A DNA stretch of 64,000 nucleotides from UBA1715 sp036752345 (GTDB lineage: Bacteria; Bacteroidota; Bacteroidia; Bacteroidales; UBA1715), in contig DAIOSV010000003.1 in NCBI GenBank assembly GCA_036752345.1, positions 1 through 64,000 of the forward strand, given 5' to 3'. Position 1 is the stretch's first letter. Each line of letters begins with the position of its first letter. Made by a program: the position numbers and the translations under genes. Below the pieces are notes generated by a model. That model was given only the letters and a program-made list of their open reading frames with translations, made no database searches and was not told where the DNA came from. Below, one piece after another: positions 1 to 8,540 of the stretch.

Positions 1-8
1 TTGGACTG

Positions 9-37
9 CAAAGATAGTCAAATTTGGCAAAGAACAA
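9..37 (-). promoter_or_regulatory. Bacteroidetes-type promoter firing out of the left edge
   Basis: On the minus strand a TTG (35-37) is followed after 18 bases by TATCTTTG (9-16). This matches the -33/-7 promoter pattern seen repeatedly in this window. It would start transcription within the first few bases of the window, so a leftward gene probably begins just outside. No coding evidence is visible in 1-150. Confidence 0.5.
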
Positions 38-152
38 GAGTTGAACATTGTTTTCTCGATGACAACACCTTATTGGTATTACTACTTGCGCCACATATAC
101 CCTAACCTTTCTTCACAATAAGACACTATGGTGTATCGGTTCCTATATTATC

Positions 153-189
153 AAAAAAAAAGGACTCCGAAGAGTCCTCTTTTTTTTTC
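153..189 (-). terminator. Rho-independent terminator of the HU gene (possibly bidirectional)
   Basis: A perfect 7-bp stem AGGACTC/GAGTCCT (161-178) with a CGAA loop is flanked by eight A on the left and about ten T on the right. It can therefore act on both strands. It lies 17 bases beyond the stop codon of the HU gene. Confidence 0.85.
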
Positions 190-205
190 TATTATTTAAT
201 AAAAA

Positions 206-478
206 CTATTTTACTAAATCAGAAAGAGCTTTTCCTGCTTTGAATTTAGCTACTTTCTTAGCTGCAATTTTAATTTCTTTACCAGTTTGTGGGTTTCTTC
301 CAACTCTAGCATTTCTTTTGCCAACTGAGAATGTTCCGAAACCGATCAATTGAACGCTATCACCTTTTTTCAATGAGCCAGAAACTGCTTTTACGAAAGC
401 GTTTACTGCTTTTTCTGAAGCTGCTTTTGTTAAGTTTGCTTCTGCAGCGATTGCTGCAACTAGTTCTTGTTTATTCAT
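206..478 (-). CDS. HU-family DNA-binding protein
   Basis: This 90-residue protein has the normal HU length and layout. The helical dimerisation part begins MNKQELVAAIAAE. It is followed by GFGTFSVGKRNARVGRNPQTGK, the arm region that inserts in the minor groove through the conserved Arg-Asn-Pro. The C-terminal helix reads AGKALSDLVK. HU proteins bend and compact DNA and act as homodimers or heterodimers. The gene stands alone, with its own promoter (541-569) and a strong terminator (153-189), which fits an abundant single-gene transcript. HU rather than IHF is preferred because no partner subunit is adjacent and the start is of the HU-beta type. Function is certain at family level; which of possibly several HU paralogues this is cannot be told. 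Confidence 0.95.
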   Translation of the reverse strand: MNKQELVAAIAAEANLTKAASEKAVNAFVKAVSGSLKKGDSVQLIGFGTFSVGKRNARVGRNPQTGKEIKIAAKKVAKFKAGKALSDLVK

Positions 479-540
479 AATAATTTAATTTAAGTTAATT
501 ATTTAAAATTGTTTTTTAATTGTTCTAATATCAACATTAA

Positions 541-569
541 CAAAGATATGTTTTTTTTAACATATACAA
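541..569 (-). promoter_or_regulatory. Promoter of the HU gene
   Basis: On the minus strand TTG (567-569), an 18-base spacer and TATCTTTG (541-548) match the Bacteroidetes housekeeping promoter. The -7 box lies 62 bases upstream of the start codon, so the leader would be about 55 bases and AT-rich. The remaining bases of 479-657 show no other feature. Confidence 0.65.
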
Positions 570-657
570 CACTTTTTTGTTTTTTTTTCTTTTAAACCCC
601 TCATTTTTGCTATATTTTTAGAGGTTATGAACATTTTTTTTGAGTTATGAACATTTT

Positions 658-1995
658 TTAGAGTAATTTACTTGCTAATTCTGCCAATTCGCTTCGCTCT
701 CCTTTAATCAAATTTATATGTTCAAATATATTTTGTCCTTTCATTTTTGCGCTTAAATGAGAGAGCCCATTTGAATATGTGTCCAAATAGGGAGAATCAA
801 TTTGTTGAATATCTCCAGTAAAAACAATTTTTGTGCCTTCTCCTGCTCGTGTAATGATTGTTTTTACTTCATGTGGAGTTAGATTTTGTGCTTCATCAAT
901 TATGAAGAAAACGTGCGACAAAGAACGACCGCGAATATATGCCAATGGTGAGATTTGCAAGATACCATCACGCAACATATCGTCTATCTCAGTTATTTTA
1001 GTGCTATTATTTCTCAAGTTTTGCTTGATTACTTGTAAATTATCGAACAAAGGCAACATGTATGGCTTGATTTTATCCTTTTCGCCTCCTGGTAAATATC
1101 CTAAGTCTTTATTTCCTAAGGCCACGATTGGTCTTGCGAGCAACACTTGGTCAAAGTTTTCATGTTGAGCCAATGCTGCAGCCAAAGCCAACAAGGTTTT
1201 TCCTGTGCCTGCGGTTCCTGTCAATGCTACCAACTTTATTTCATCATTAAGCAACGCATGCATAGCAAATGCTTGTTCGGAATTTCGCGGTTCAATGCCT
1301 GTTACTCGGTACTTATTTACACGAGAAATAGTATTTGTCACTGGACTATAATATGCCATTACAGAGGTGTTTCCGTTATTCAGCATAAAATATTCGTTGC
1401 TTTCGGGACGACGAATACCTATTTCTTCAGGAGTTACGACATTGTCTGTCGTATTTTTTGCATAGAGTTTGTTAATGTAAGTAATATCTATATTGTCTAT
1501 ATTTCGAATACCTTCTTCTATTCTATCTATGTCGTATATTTTGTCGTTTTCAAAATCTTCGGCAATCAATCCAATTGATTTAGCCTTCATTCTTAAATTA
1601 ATGTCTTTTGAAACGACTATAACTATTCTATCAGGATTTTCTTCTTTGACAATAACGGCTGTAGCTATAATTTTGTGGTCGGGAATTTGTTCTACAAAAG
1701 AGTCCCTTACTATATCAGGATATTTTGCATGGGTTTTTATAAACAATTTTCCGAGCCCTTTTCCCAGTGGAATACCTTCGGTAAAGACTTTATCTCCAGC
1801 GAGCGCATCTAATTCTCGGGTAAATTGTCGTGTATTCCACCCTAATTCCGATTCCCCTTTCTTGAATTTGTCTAATTCTTCCAATACGGTAATTGGAATT
1901 ACTACATCATTTTCTTGGAACGCATATATAGCTCGATAGTTATGTAAAACAACATTAGTATCAAGCACAAAAATCTTTGGTTTTTTTCCTGCCAT
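658..1995 (-). CDS. PhoH family protein: PIN domain fused to PhoH ATPase
   Basis: This 445-residue cytoplasmic protein has two parts. Residues 1-150 form a PIN-type nuclease domain, beginning with KIFVLDTNVVLHN where D12 is the first acidic metal ligand, and with HKIIATA and VVSKDINLRMKA supplying later acidic positions. Residues 235-445 are a PhoH P-loop ATPase with Walker A GTAGTGKT near 260-267, Walker B FFIIDEAQN near 365 and a sensor segment VFTGDIQQID. The PIN-PhoH fusion is known from many bacteria and is thought to be an RNA helicase/nuclease, but its substrate is not settled. A possible promoter upstream has TTG, 18 bases and TACTTTTA, one base off consensus. The next gene toward the right is 86 bases away, so it is probably a separate transcript. 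Confidence 0.92.
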   Translation of the reverse strand: MAGKKPKIFVLDTNVVLHNYRAIYAFQENDVVIPITVLEELDKFKKGESELGWNTRQFTRELDALAGDKVFTEGIPLGKGLGKLFIKTHAKYPDIVRDSFVEQIPDHKIIATAVIVKEENPDRIVIVVSKDINLRMKAKSIGLIAEDFENDKIYDIDRIEEGIRNIDNIDITYINKLYAKNTTDNVVTPEEIGIRRPESNEYFMLNNGNTSVMAYYSPVTNTISRVNKYRVTGIEPRNSEQAFAMHALLNDEIKLVALTGTAGTGKTLLALAAALAQHENFDQVLLARPIVALGNKDLGYLPGGEKDKIKPYMLPLFDNLQVIKQNLRNNSTKITEIDDMLRDGILQISPLAYIRGRSLSHVFFIIDEAQNLTPHEVKTIITRAGEGTKIVFTGDIQQIDSPYLDTYSNGLSHLSAKMKGQNIFEHINLIKGERSELAELASKLL

Positions 1996-2081
1996 AGTTT
2001 TATTTCTAAAGAATTATGTATAAAAGTACAAAATTCTTAGAAAACACAACCCCTTTACGGCTTTTTTTACAAAAATTTTTA

Positions 2082-3116
2082 TTAAGACATTAATTGAGCG
2101 ACTTGCTTTGTCTTATCAAACTGTTCCAATATTGTTTTTACCATCACAGTCAAAGGTACAGCCAATATCATTCCCGGTATATTCCATACGTATCCCCAGA
2201 AGAATAGCATCACAATAATAGTAACAGTATTGATTGAGAATGTTCGTCCCATGAATATTGGTTCCAATATACTACCCCAAAATATCTGTATTAAAATAGC
2301 TATCACAATAAACAATACTATCATAGGCATTGTAGCAATTTGTGTAAGACCAAACACGCACATTACTGCAGTTGAAATGATTGAGCCTATCATTTGTATA
2401 AAATTGAGTATAAAAGCAAGCATTCCCCAAAATATGGCAAATTTCACATCAAAGAAATAACAAAGTACCGAAAATGAAATTCCCGTAAACAAACTGATGA
2501 GAAATTTTACCAAGATAAATTTTGAAATACTTTTTTCAATTGTAATATATGTACGCATTGAAGGCATTTTGTCTTTGAAAAGCGTTACTTGCAATAAATT
2601 TTGTGCATTAAAGGAGCTTGCAATCAACAAAACCATAAAGAAAGCAGACATGAATATGATTGATGCAGTACGTTGCACTGCTGTAAACACTTTTCCTATA
2701 TTGTCGTAAATTGTTGTTGTTATGTCATTTGTTTTCATGTATTCAAGGAACACATCTTCGTTGAGTCCAATTAATTGCATAAAATGAACGACAAAATTAT
2801 TGAACTCTGCAAGTATATTCTGCCACGTTTGCGGATCTGTCGTACGGAACTCGTTACCAGTGAGTTGTAGCAGCCAAACACATGACCGTACTACGATAAA
2901 GAATATGACAAAAATAACAACGATTGATACCCAACGAGGCACGTTTCTACGATTTGCCCATCGTATAAGCGGCATAAATAGCAAAACAAAAAAACTAGCT
3001 ATTATTAAGGGAACAAAAATGGCAGACAATTCTTTTAGTACTAAAAAAAAGACAGGTAAAACCAGCAACATCAATAATTTATTCGTTGTGTCAAGTGACG
3101 CAAATTTTCTTCCCAT
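2082..3116 (-). CDS. AI-2E family transporter (PerM-like permease)
   Basis: This 344-residue inner-membrane protein has about seven or eight hydrophobic segments. Two lie at the N terminus (residues about 15-50), one near 60-85, one near 150-170 and a cluster at 200-330. The family is named after a proposed autoinducer-2 exporter, TqsA, but several members work as Na+/H+ antiporters, so the substrate is open. The C-terminal half ends with the family's usual segment GMILAVPLTVMVKTILE. The start codon lies 6 bases beyond the stop of the S46 peptidase gene. It is the last gene of a six-gene leftward operon (7977 to 2082). Confidence 0.88.
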   Translation of the reverse strand: MGRKFASLDTTNKLLMLLVLPVFFLVLKELSAIFVPLIIASFFVLLFMPLIRWANRRNVPRWVSIVVIFVIFFIVVRSCVWLLQLTGNEFRTTDPQTWQNILAEFNNFVVHFMQLIGLNEDVFLEYMKTNDITTTIYDNIGKVFTAVQRTASIIFMSAFFMVLLIASSFNAQNLLQVTLFKDKMPSMRTYITIEKSISKFILVKFLISLFTGISFSVLCYFFDVKFAIFWGMLAFILNFIQMIGSIISTAVMCVFGLTQIATMPMIVLFIVIAILIQIFWGSILEPIFMGRTFSINTVTIIVMLFFWGYVWNIPGMILAVPLTVMVKTILEQFDKTKQVAQLMS

Positions 3117-3122
3117 AATTTT

Positions 3123-5168
3123 TTATTTTAAATTCTTTTTAAACGTTAACTCGGCTATGATATTGTTTGCATGGCCGTATTTTTCTATGCAAAACAAAAT
3201 GTATCGTATATCTACTGATATGTTTCTGCAATAGGTTTCATCATAATTAAAATCACTCATAACACCTTGCCAATTTCTATCGAAATTTACCCCAACAAGA
3301 CTACCCTCAGCATCAAGCACAGGGCTACCAGAATTTCCTCCTGACGTTTGGTTGGTTGCGACAAAGTTCATGAACAATGTGTCTTTTGAATAGCTTCCAA
3401 AGTCCTTATTGCGAAGCAGTGTATTAAAAATCTCATTCGATTTATAGGCATTGGAAGAATCTGATAACATTGCGATAAAATATTCTGAGGTTGTAGTACT
3501 CATATTTCCATACGGAATTACTTTTCCATAACTAATACGCATAGTGCTGTTAGCATCAGGAGACATAGCTCCTTTGGTATATGCATATACAACTTTTATC
3601 ATGCGATTTGCAACACTATCAAATAATAATTTTGCATTCGCATATTCGGGAAAAGTTTTATTCACTATTTCATTATATATCTCATTGGTAATGCGATACA
3701 AGGCATCGTTTTTCAACAAATAGGTAACACTGTTTTCCTGTTTTTTAAACTTATGTTTGGTGTGTATCAGAGAACTAAATTGCGCAGCACGTGCAGAGTC
3801 CGTAAACACGCTTTTATTGAGTACCGAATCCAGAAATTGTGTATAAACTTGTTTGTTACCTGAATAGATTCGTTCTAACGTTGGTGTTTTTGTTAATCCT
3901 GATGCATATGCAAAAAATAGCATGTTTTCAAATACAGAACCCTCTAGTTCCATATTACATTTTGCCACACTGGTCACAAATTGATCTTCATACATGAATG
4001 ATGGATTATTTCCGACGACAATAGAGCTTGGAGCCTGAAGAATCCGCATTCTCCATAACCCTTCAAGACCAACTACCAAATGTGTGTATGCTACATAATA
4101 ATCTCTGCATAATTTGTTATAATCCGAAAAAAGTGTCCCATACTGTGATTGTAATGAATCGTTTGACGAAATCCATGTTTGCAAAAGGCTATCACGAGAG
4201 TGTCGTTTTTTTAACGCATCAGACGTTTCTATTCCATATTGTTCGCCCTTCCATTTTTCATAATAATTTGACAATGAAGAATATCGAGCCAGATAGGCAT
4301 CATGTTCTTTTTGCCCTTTTGACATGTATTTAGCCATAGGTTGCAATGTAGCTTCACGCATGGCAATTTGCGCAGGATTCAATATGGAATAAATATCCTT
4401 CAATTCTTGTTCCGTTCCATACATTTTTGTTTCTCCCGGATATCCCATTACCATTGTAAAATCGCCATTCGAAACACCTTTTGCATTTATTTCCAAATAC
4501 TTTTTTGGAACAATTGGTTTGCCATTCTCATACACACGCAACAATGCAAAATCGGCACAACTACGAGGCCATGACCAATTTGCCACATCGCCGCCATACG
4601 ATGCAATATCAGCCGGCATAAATGCAACCAAACGGACATCGGTATATTTTTTAGATTTGAACAACAGAAATTGACTATTGCCATAAAATTCCTCTATTGA
4701 ATATTGAAATTCTTGTGATGAATCCTTGACTATTTGTGCCGTAACTTCAATTGGAGACAAGCCTTGGCTGCATCGGTCTGTTACATCATACATTGCGATT
4801 AAATTTTCAACGGTAAGTTTACTCGTTGGAATCTCCTCTGCTTGCGACGACGCGAAGAACCCTTCCCTTATGTAATTAACAAGACCTTCGCTCGCTTTTG
4901 CAACAAATGATTGTGCGCAATGATAGTTGGTAAGCACCAATCCTTGGTTTGAGATATAACTTCCAGTACAACCACCTACACGAACAACGGCATCTTTTAA
5001 GCAAGCCTTTTCTGCACTATATATTTGTTCGGCGGTCAATTTACACCCTTCTGCTTGCATTTCCGGTAAAATTTGTTGCTCTACTAACAAAGGAATCCAC
5101 ATTCCCTCTGCAGCATGTGTTGCATACGAAAACAACAACAATGTGACCAACAAAAGTTTATTCTTCAT
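3123..5168 (-). CDS. S46 family dipeptidyl-peptidase, DPP11-like (Asp/Glu preference inferred)
   Basis: With the start at 5168 the protein has 681 residues and a clear signal peptide (MKNKLLLVTLLLFSYATHA). A longer reading frame to 5231 would destroy that signal. The catalytic His lies near 83 in LTNYHCAQ, and the catalytic Ser near 613 in GGNSGSPV. Eighteen residues after the Ser is Arg 631 in NFDRNW. In the characterised P. gingivalis enzymes, the Ser655 to Arg673 spacing is also 18, and this Arg sets the acidic P1 preference of DPP11, whereas DPP7 has Gly. S46 enzymes act in the periplasm and release dipeptides for amino-acid-fermenting growth. The start overlaps the end of maf by 11 bases, so translation is probably coupled. 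Family assignment is firm; the specificity is inference. Confidence 0.93.
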   Translation of the reverse strand: MKNKLLLVTLLLFSYATHAAEGMWIPLLVEQQILPEMQAEGCKLTAEQIYSAEKACLKDAVVRVGGCTGSYISNQGLVLTNYHCAQSFVAKASEGLVNYIREGFFASSQAEEIPTSKLTVENLIAMYDVTDRCSQGLSPIEVTAQIVKDSSQEFQYSIEEFYGNSQFLLFKSKKYTDVRLVAFMPADIASYGGDVANWSWPRSCADFALLRVYENGKPIVPKKYLEINAKGVSNGDFTMVMGYPGETKMYGTEQELKDIYSILNPAQIAMREATLQPMAKYMSKGQKEHDAYLARYSSLSNYYEKWKGEQYGIETSDALKKRHSRDSLLQTWISSNDSLQSQYGTLFSDYNKLCRDYYVAYTHLVVGLEGLWRMRILQAPSSIVVGNNPSFMYEDQFVTSVAKCNMELEGSVFENMLFFAYASGLTKTPTLERIYSGNKQVYTQFLDSVLNKSVFTDSARAAQFSSLIHTKHKFKKQENSVTYLLKNDALYRITNEIYNEIVNKTFPEYANAKLLFDSVANRMIKVVYAYTKGAMSPDANSTMRISYGKVIPYGNMSTTTSEYFIAMLSDSSNAYKSNEIFNTLLRNKDFGSYSKDTLFMNFVATNQTSGGNSGSPVLDAEGSLVGVNFDRNWQGVMSDFNYDETYCRNISVDIRYILFCIEKYGHANNIIAELTFKKNLK

Positions 5169-5751
5169 AATCCAATATTCTGTAATATAAACTATGAACC
5201 GGCAAACCCATGACATTGTAATATGAACCACAAATTGATTCTATGCCCATATATCCTATCCATTCTTGTACGCCGTATGCACCGGCTTTGTCCAATGGCT
5301 TATATTTAGCTATATAATAGTCAATATCTGCTTCGTTCATGGTGGCAAATGTAACTTGCGAGAGTTGGTAAAACGCCTCTTGTTTTTGTCTGGTTCCAAA
5401 ACACATTCCGGTTACGACTGAATGTGTTTTACCCGACAAGAATGAAATCATTTCTTTTGCTTCGGCTTCATTTTTTGGTTTTCCAACCGATTTCCCTTCA
5501 CAAAAAACTAAAGTGTCTGCCGTTATTAAAAAATCTTGTGCAGATAAATCTGGCAAAAAGGCTTTAAATTTTTGTTGTGCTATATCTAATGGTATTTGTT
5601 CAAAAGGCAGTGTTGGATCTATAATTTCTTGGGTGTTCTTCAAAATTACGTCAAACGGTATATCCAAACCTTGTAACAATTCTTTTCTCCGAGGTGATGC
5701 CGAACCTAATATAACATGATACTTCTGTAATTTTTGAGCCAACTGATGCAT
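5158..5751 (-). CDS. maf: Maf-like nucleoside triphosphate pyrophosphatase
   Basis: This 197-residue protein is of usual Maf length. It begins with the substrate-binding signature LGSASPRRKELLQ (residues about 16-28). Further conserved parts are ITADTLVFCEGKSVGKPKN, with the catalytic Asp, SGKTHSVVTG, and DKAGAYGVQEW near 150-165. Maf enzymes hydrolyse non-canonical or modified NTPs such as dTTP, UTP or m7GTP to the monophosphate and prevent their incorporation. The subfamily cannot be told with certainty. The gene sits between the UbiA-family gene (1 base away) and the S46 gene (overlap of 11 bases). Confidence 0.93.
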   Translation of the reverse strand: MHQLAQKLQKYHVILGSASPRRKELLQGLDIPFDVILKNTQEIIDPTLPFEQIPLDIAQQKFKAFLPDLSAQDFLITADTLVFCEGKSVGKPKNEAEAKEMISFLSGKTHSVVTGMCFGTRQKQEAFYQLSQVTFATMNEADIDYYIAKYKPLDKAGAYGVQEWIGYMGIESICGSYYNVMGLPVHSLYYRILDYEE

Positions 5752-5752
5752 A

Positions 5753-6667
5753 TCAAATGAGTTTTCCCAATAAATACAATAATCCCATCATCATCACCAA
5801 TTTTAAGCTAAGACTAACTTTTGCGTAATCTTCTGAGGTTTTTGCCTTAATGAATATCACCAACGAATACAAAAATGGAATTGTTATACCAATATTTATA
5901 AAGAATAACGAATATACATCGTGAAGTTTGCATACTTGAACAAAAGCAAATGCTATCAATATTACGATTCCAACACCAACAGACGTGTGACGTGCGGTTT
6001 TTATGCCAAAGGCAATGGGTAACGTATTTCTACCATACGTTTTATCACCCTCTACGTCTTCAATATCTTTCACCATTTCTCGTAATAAGGTTAAGAGAAA
6101 TGCAAAAATTGCATAACCAAAACTCCACAACATTATTTCTTCGAAATTGATATTCAATTGCGTAATAGCTTCTATTGGCAACGACAATATTGGTAATAAT
6201 TCATACATCACCTCTATTAACGGAACCATGGCTACTAATATAGCTACTATAATATTTCCTAAAATTGGTTCCTTGCTAAACGTGGTTGAATAAAACCATA
6301 ATATTCCTACTATGAATATAAACATCAAAGAGTAGCTTTCACGACCAATTCCATATGACACAACAGCACCACTAACACATCCTATAATATTCAGCACCCA
6401 ATGGAGTATCATTGCATTGCGTCGGTTGATACATTTGCCTATAATCACAGAATCCGGTTTATTCATCATGTCGGCATTTACATCAAAATAATCGTTGATA
6501 ATATAACCGGCAGCCGAGATGCACACGGTAGCTAGCACCAATAAGCAGAATCCAAAAAAGGAAAGTTGAAACGGCATAAATTCCTTAATTAAAGCATACC
6601 GTATAATAAACATTGTTGCTATTATAATCAATAGATTCTTGTATCGTATAAGCTTTAAATAATTCAT
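5753..6667 (-). CDS. UbiA family prenyltransferase, geranylgeranylglycerol-phosphate type
   Basis: Starting at 6667 (MNYLKLIRYKN) gives 304 residues. A reading frame open to 6709 would overlap the upstream gene by 31 bases and add a charged leader. About eight or nine membrane segments are visible. The first Asp-rich motif is NDYFDVNAD (about 68-76), and the second is DIEDVEGDKTYGRNT in the C-terminal half. Both bind Mg-diphosphate of the prenyl donor. Bacteroidota homologues are usually named after archaeal geranylgeranylglyceryl-phosphate transferases; the real acceptor is unknown to me. The operon has no menaquinone or quinone gene that would suggest another acceptor. Confidence 0.87.
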   Translation of the reverse strand: MNYLKLIRYKNLLIIIATMFIIRYALIKEFMPFQLSFFGFCLLVLATVCISAAGYIINDYFDVNADMMNKPDSVIIGKCINRRNAMILHWVLNIIGCVSGAVVSYGIGRESYSLMFIFIVGILWFYSTTFSKEPILGNIIVAILVAMVPLIEVMYELLPILSLPIEAITQLNINFEEIMLWSFGYAIFAFLLTLLREMVKDIEDVEGDKTYGRNTLPIAFGIKTARHTSVGVGIVILIAFAFVQVCKLHDVYSLFFINIGITIPFLYSLVIFIKAKTSEDYAKVSLSLKLVMMMGLLYLLGKLI

Positions 6668-6678
6668 ACCTCTATTTT

Positions 6679-7200
6679 TTACCAAGTGAATGCTTCTTTT
6701 CTTAGCCAATTATTCTGTGCACGTAAAGTTTGTTCTACAACATCACGCACGCAACCGCTTCCGCCATCTTTCGCCGAAATGTAATCCGAAATTTCTTGTA
6801 TTTCATGAACGGCATCGGCGGGACATGCTTTTAACCCGCATTTTTTCATAGCACGATAGTCGGGTATGTCATCGCCCATATACATAACCTCTTTGGGTTT
6901 GAGGTTATATTTAGCCATAAATTCTGCTAAATAGATTGTCTTGTCGCATGCTTCTATATAAATATCTTCAATGCCTAGATCGTGAAACCGTGAAATAATA
7001 GAGTCACATTTGCCTCCAGTGATGATGGCAAATTTGTATCCTAATTTTGATGCATAATGTACTGCGTATCCGTCTTTTGCATTGGTTGTACGCATTTGTT
7101 TACCCTGGGCATCGACATACACCCAGCCATTAGTCCAAACACCGTCTATGTCGAATACGAAAGCTTTTATATTTTTTAATTTATCTTTAAAATTCGTCAT
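6679..7200 (-). CDS. KdsC-type HAD phosphatase (KDO-8-phosphate phosphatase family)
   Basis: This 173-residue protein is a capless HAD phosphatase of the C0 subclass, as KdsC is. The nucleophile motif FVFDIDGVWTNG carries D17 and D19. The second motif is IITGGKCDSI. The C-terminal acidic pair is in MYMGDDIPDY, followed by CGLKACPADAV. KdsC forms tetramers and removes phosphate from KDO-8-phosphate during lipid A-core synthesis. The related sialic-acid pathway enzymes share the fold, so the exact substrate is not proven. No other KDO gene is in the window. The gene is 11 bases from the UbiA-family gene and 3 bases from the DUF2520 gene. Confidence 0.9.
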   Translation of the reverse strand: MTNFKDKLKNIKAFVFDIDGVWTNGWVYVDAQGKQMRTTNAKDGYAVHYASKLGYKFAIITGGKCDSIISRFHDLGIEDIYIEACDKTIYLAEFMAKYNLKPKEVMYMGDDIPDYRAMKKCGLKACPADAVHEIQEISDYISAKDGGSGCVRDVVEQTLRAQNNWLRKEAFTW

Positions 7201-7203
7201 ACG

Positions 7204-7977
7204 TTATTTATCTTCAGAATGAGTTTTTCTAATACTATCAGTCATAGCGTTGTATATCTGCAACACATCAGGATAATTTGCCAAAGCATCACGATGTTTT
7301 TGTAAAATCATTTCATCGTTGCGTATTGCAGGACCGGTTTGAGAGATATATGGTGAATATTTCACTGCTTTTTCAAGCGTTTCTCTCATCAGAGGTTTTA
7401 GCAAATCAAATTGGAGTTGATTGTCTTTCATCAACATTTCTGCAATAGTGCACAAATGATTGGGGAAATTATTGATTAACACAGCACACAAATGCAAAAT
7501 TGATCGCTGTTGTGAATTTAGCACTTGCACATGAGGTGTAATTAGTTTCATCAAATCCATCAGTATCTGTTTGTTTTCATCGGTGTTAGCTTCAATAAAA
7601 ACGGGTACTTCAGCGTAATTTATATCTTTGAATTTCGAGAATGATTGCAACGGGTATATGTTTCCGTAGTTTACTGCATAATCATAAAATACATTAATAC
7701 CAATACTTCCCGAAGTGTGAACTATCAATTTTTTTCCAAGTTTCAATTGGCGCAATATCAAGCCGATGGAACAATCTGTTACACATAGTATATACAAGTC
7801 TGCATTCTTGTTAATATCAGCATAATCAGTTGCAAATGAGCAACCAATTTCCGATGCCAATTCGACTGCTGATTTCATGGTACGGCTCATGATTTGAACC
7901 ACATTCACTCCCGCAGCTTTTAACGCTTTGGCAAAATGTGTTCCTACATTGCCGGCACCAATTATTACAACATCCAT
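7204..7977 (-). CDS. Rossmann-fold and DUF2520 domain protein
   Basis: This 257-residue protein begins with a dinucleotide-binding fold, VVIIGAGNVGTHFAKAL (residues 3-19). A short dehydrogenase-like core follows, with LYILCVTDCSI and LIVHTSGSIG. The C-terminal DUF2520 helical domain spans roughly residues 125-250. The architecture resembles ketopantoate reductase and pyrroline-carboxylate reductase relatives, but no substrate is known. It is the first gene of the leftward operon. A minus-strand TATCTTTG box at 8010-8017, 33 bases upstream, is the likely promoter -7 element, though I see no well-spaced -33. Confidence 0.9.
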   Translation of the reverse strand: MDVVIIGAGNVGTHFAKALKAAGVNVVQIMSRTMKSAVELASEIGCSFATDYADINKNADLYILCVTDCSIGLILRQLKLGKKLIVHTSGSIGINVFYDYAVNYGNIYPLQSFSKFKDINYAEVPVFIEANTDENKQILMDLMKLITPHVQVLNSQQRSILHLCAVLINNFPNHLCTIAEMLMKDNQLQFDLLKPLMRETLEKAVKYSPYISQTGPAIRNDEMILQKHRDALANYPDVLQIYNAMTDSIRKTHSEDK

Positions 7978-8009
7978 AGTAATTTTATATCTTTAAGTCG
8001 TAAGACAAG

Positions 8010-8017
8010 CAAAGATA
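8010..8017 (-). promoter_or_regulatory. Possible -7 box of the DUF2520-to-AI-2E operon
   Basis: TATCTTTG on the minus strand is an exact match to TAnnTTTG. No TTG occurs at the expected 17-20 base distance, so support is partial. Confidence 0.4.
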
Positions 8018-8060
8018 TTAAAATTATCCAATAATGTGTAAAAAAGAATCCGGGAATAGA

Positions 8061-8540
8061 CTAATTATACAAAGCCATTTTTATGGCTGCTACAGCGACT
8101 TCAGAGCCTTTGTTTCCGTATTTTCCACCTGCTCTCTCGAGTGCCTGTTCTATGGTATTAACCGTAAGAACTCCAAATATGAATGGGATTTCATATGATA
8201 AATTCAATTCGGTAAGTCCATAAGACACTGACTGACAGATATATGTAAAGTGTGGGGTATCACCTTGTATAACTGTTCCTAATGTGATAATAGCATCTAC
8301 ATCGTAATTTTCAGCCATTATGCGAGCGCCATAGGTCAATTCAAATGCACCCGGCACATAGTTTACAAATATATTTTTGCTCTTAACCCCGTGTTTCTGC
8401 AATACTTCTACTGCCCCATTCAACATTTTGGTATTCACATCAATATTCCATTCTGCAACAACTATACCAATAGATAGTTCAGAAGCATCTGGAATTGATG
8501 TACTATCGAAATCAGAGAGGTTTTTTAGCGAAGTAGCCAT
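8061..8540 (-). CDS. ribH: 6,7-dimethyl-8-ribityllumazine synthase
   Basis: This 159-residue protein makes the riboflavin precursor lumazine from 5-amino-6-ribitylaminouracil and dihydroxybutanone phosphate. The substrate loops are visible: VVAEWNIDV (about 27-35), VPGAFELTYGA, ITLGTVIQGDTPHF with the phosphate-binding and catalytic region, and PFIFGVLTVNT. The C-terminal end with NKGSEVAVAAIKM is typical of the capsid-forming family. The start codon overlaps the TAA of the upstream TPR gene (TAATG), which implies translational coupling. No other rib genes are nearby. Confidence 0.95.
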   Translation of the reverse strand: MATSLKNLSDFDSTSIPDASELSIGIVVAEWNIDVNTKMLNGAVEVLQKHGVKSKNIFVNYVPGAFELTYGARIMAENYDVDAIITLGTVIQGDTPHFTYICQSVSYGLTELNLSYEIPFIFGVLTVNTIEQALERAGGKYGNKGSEVAVAAIKMALYN

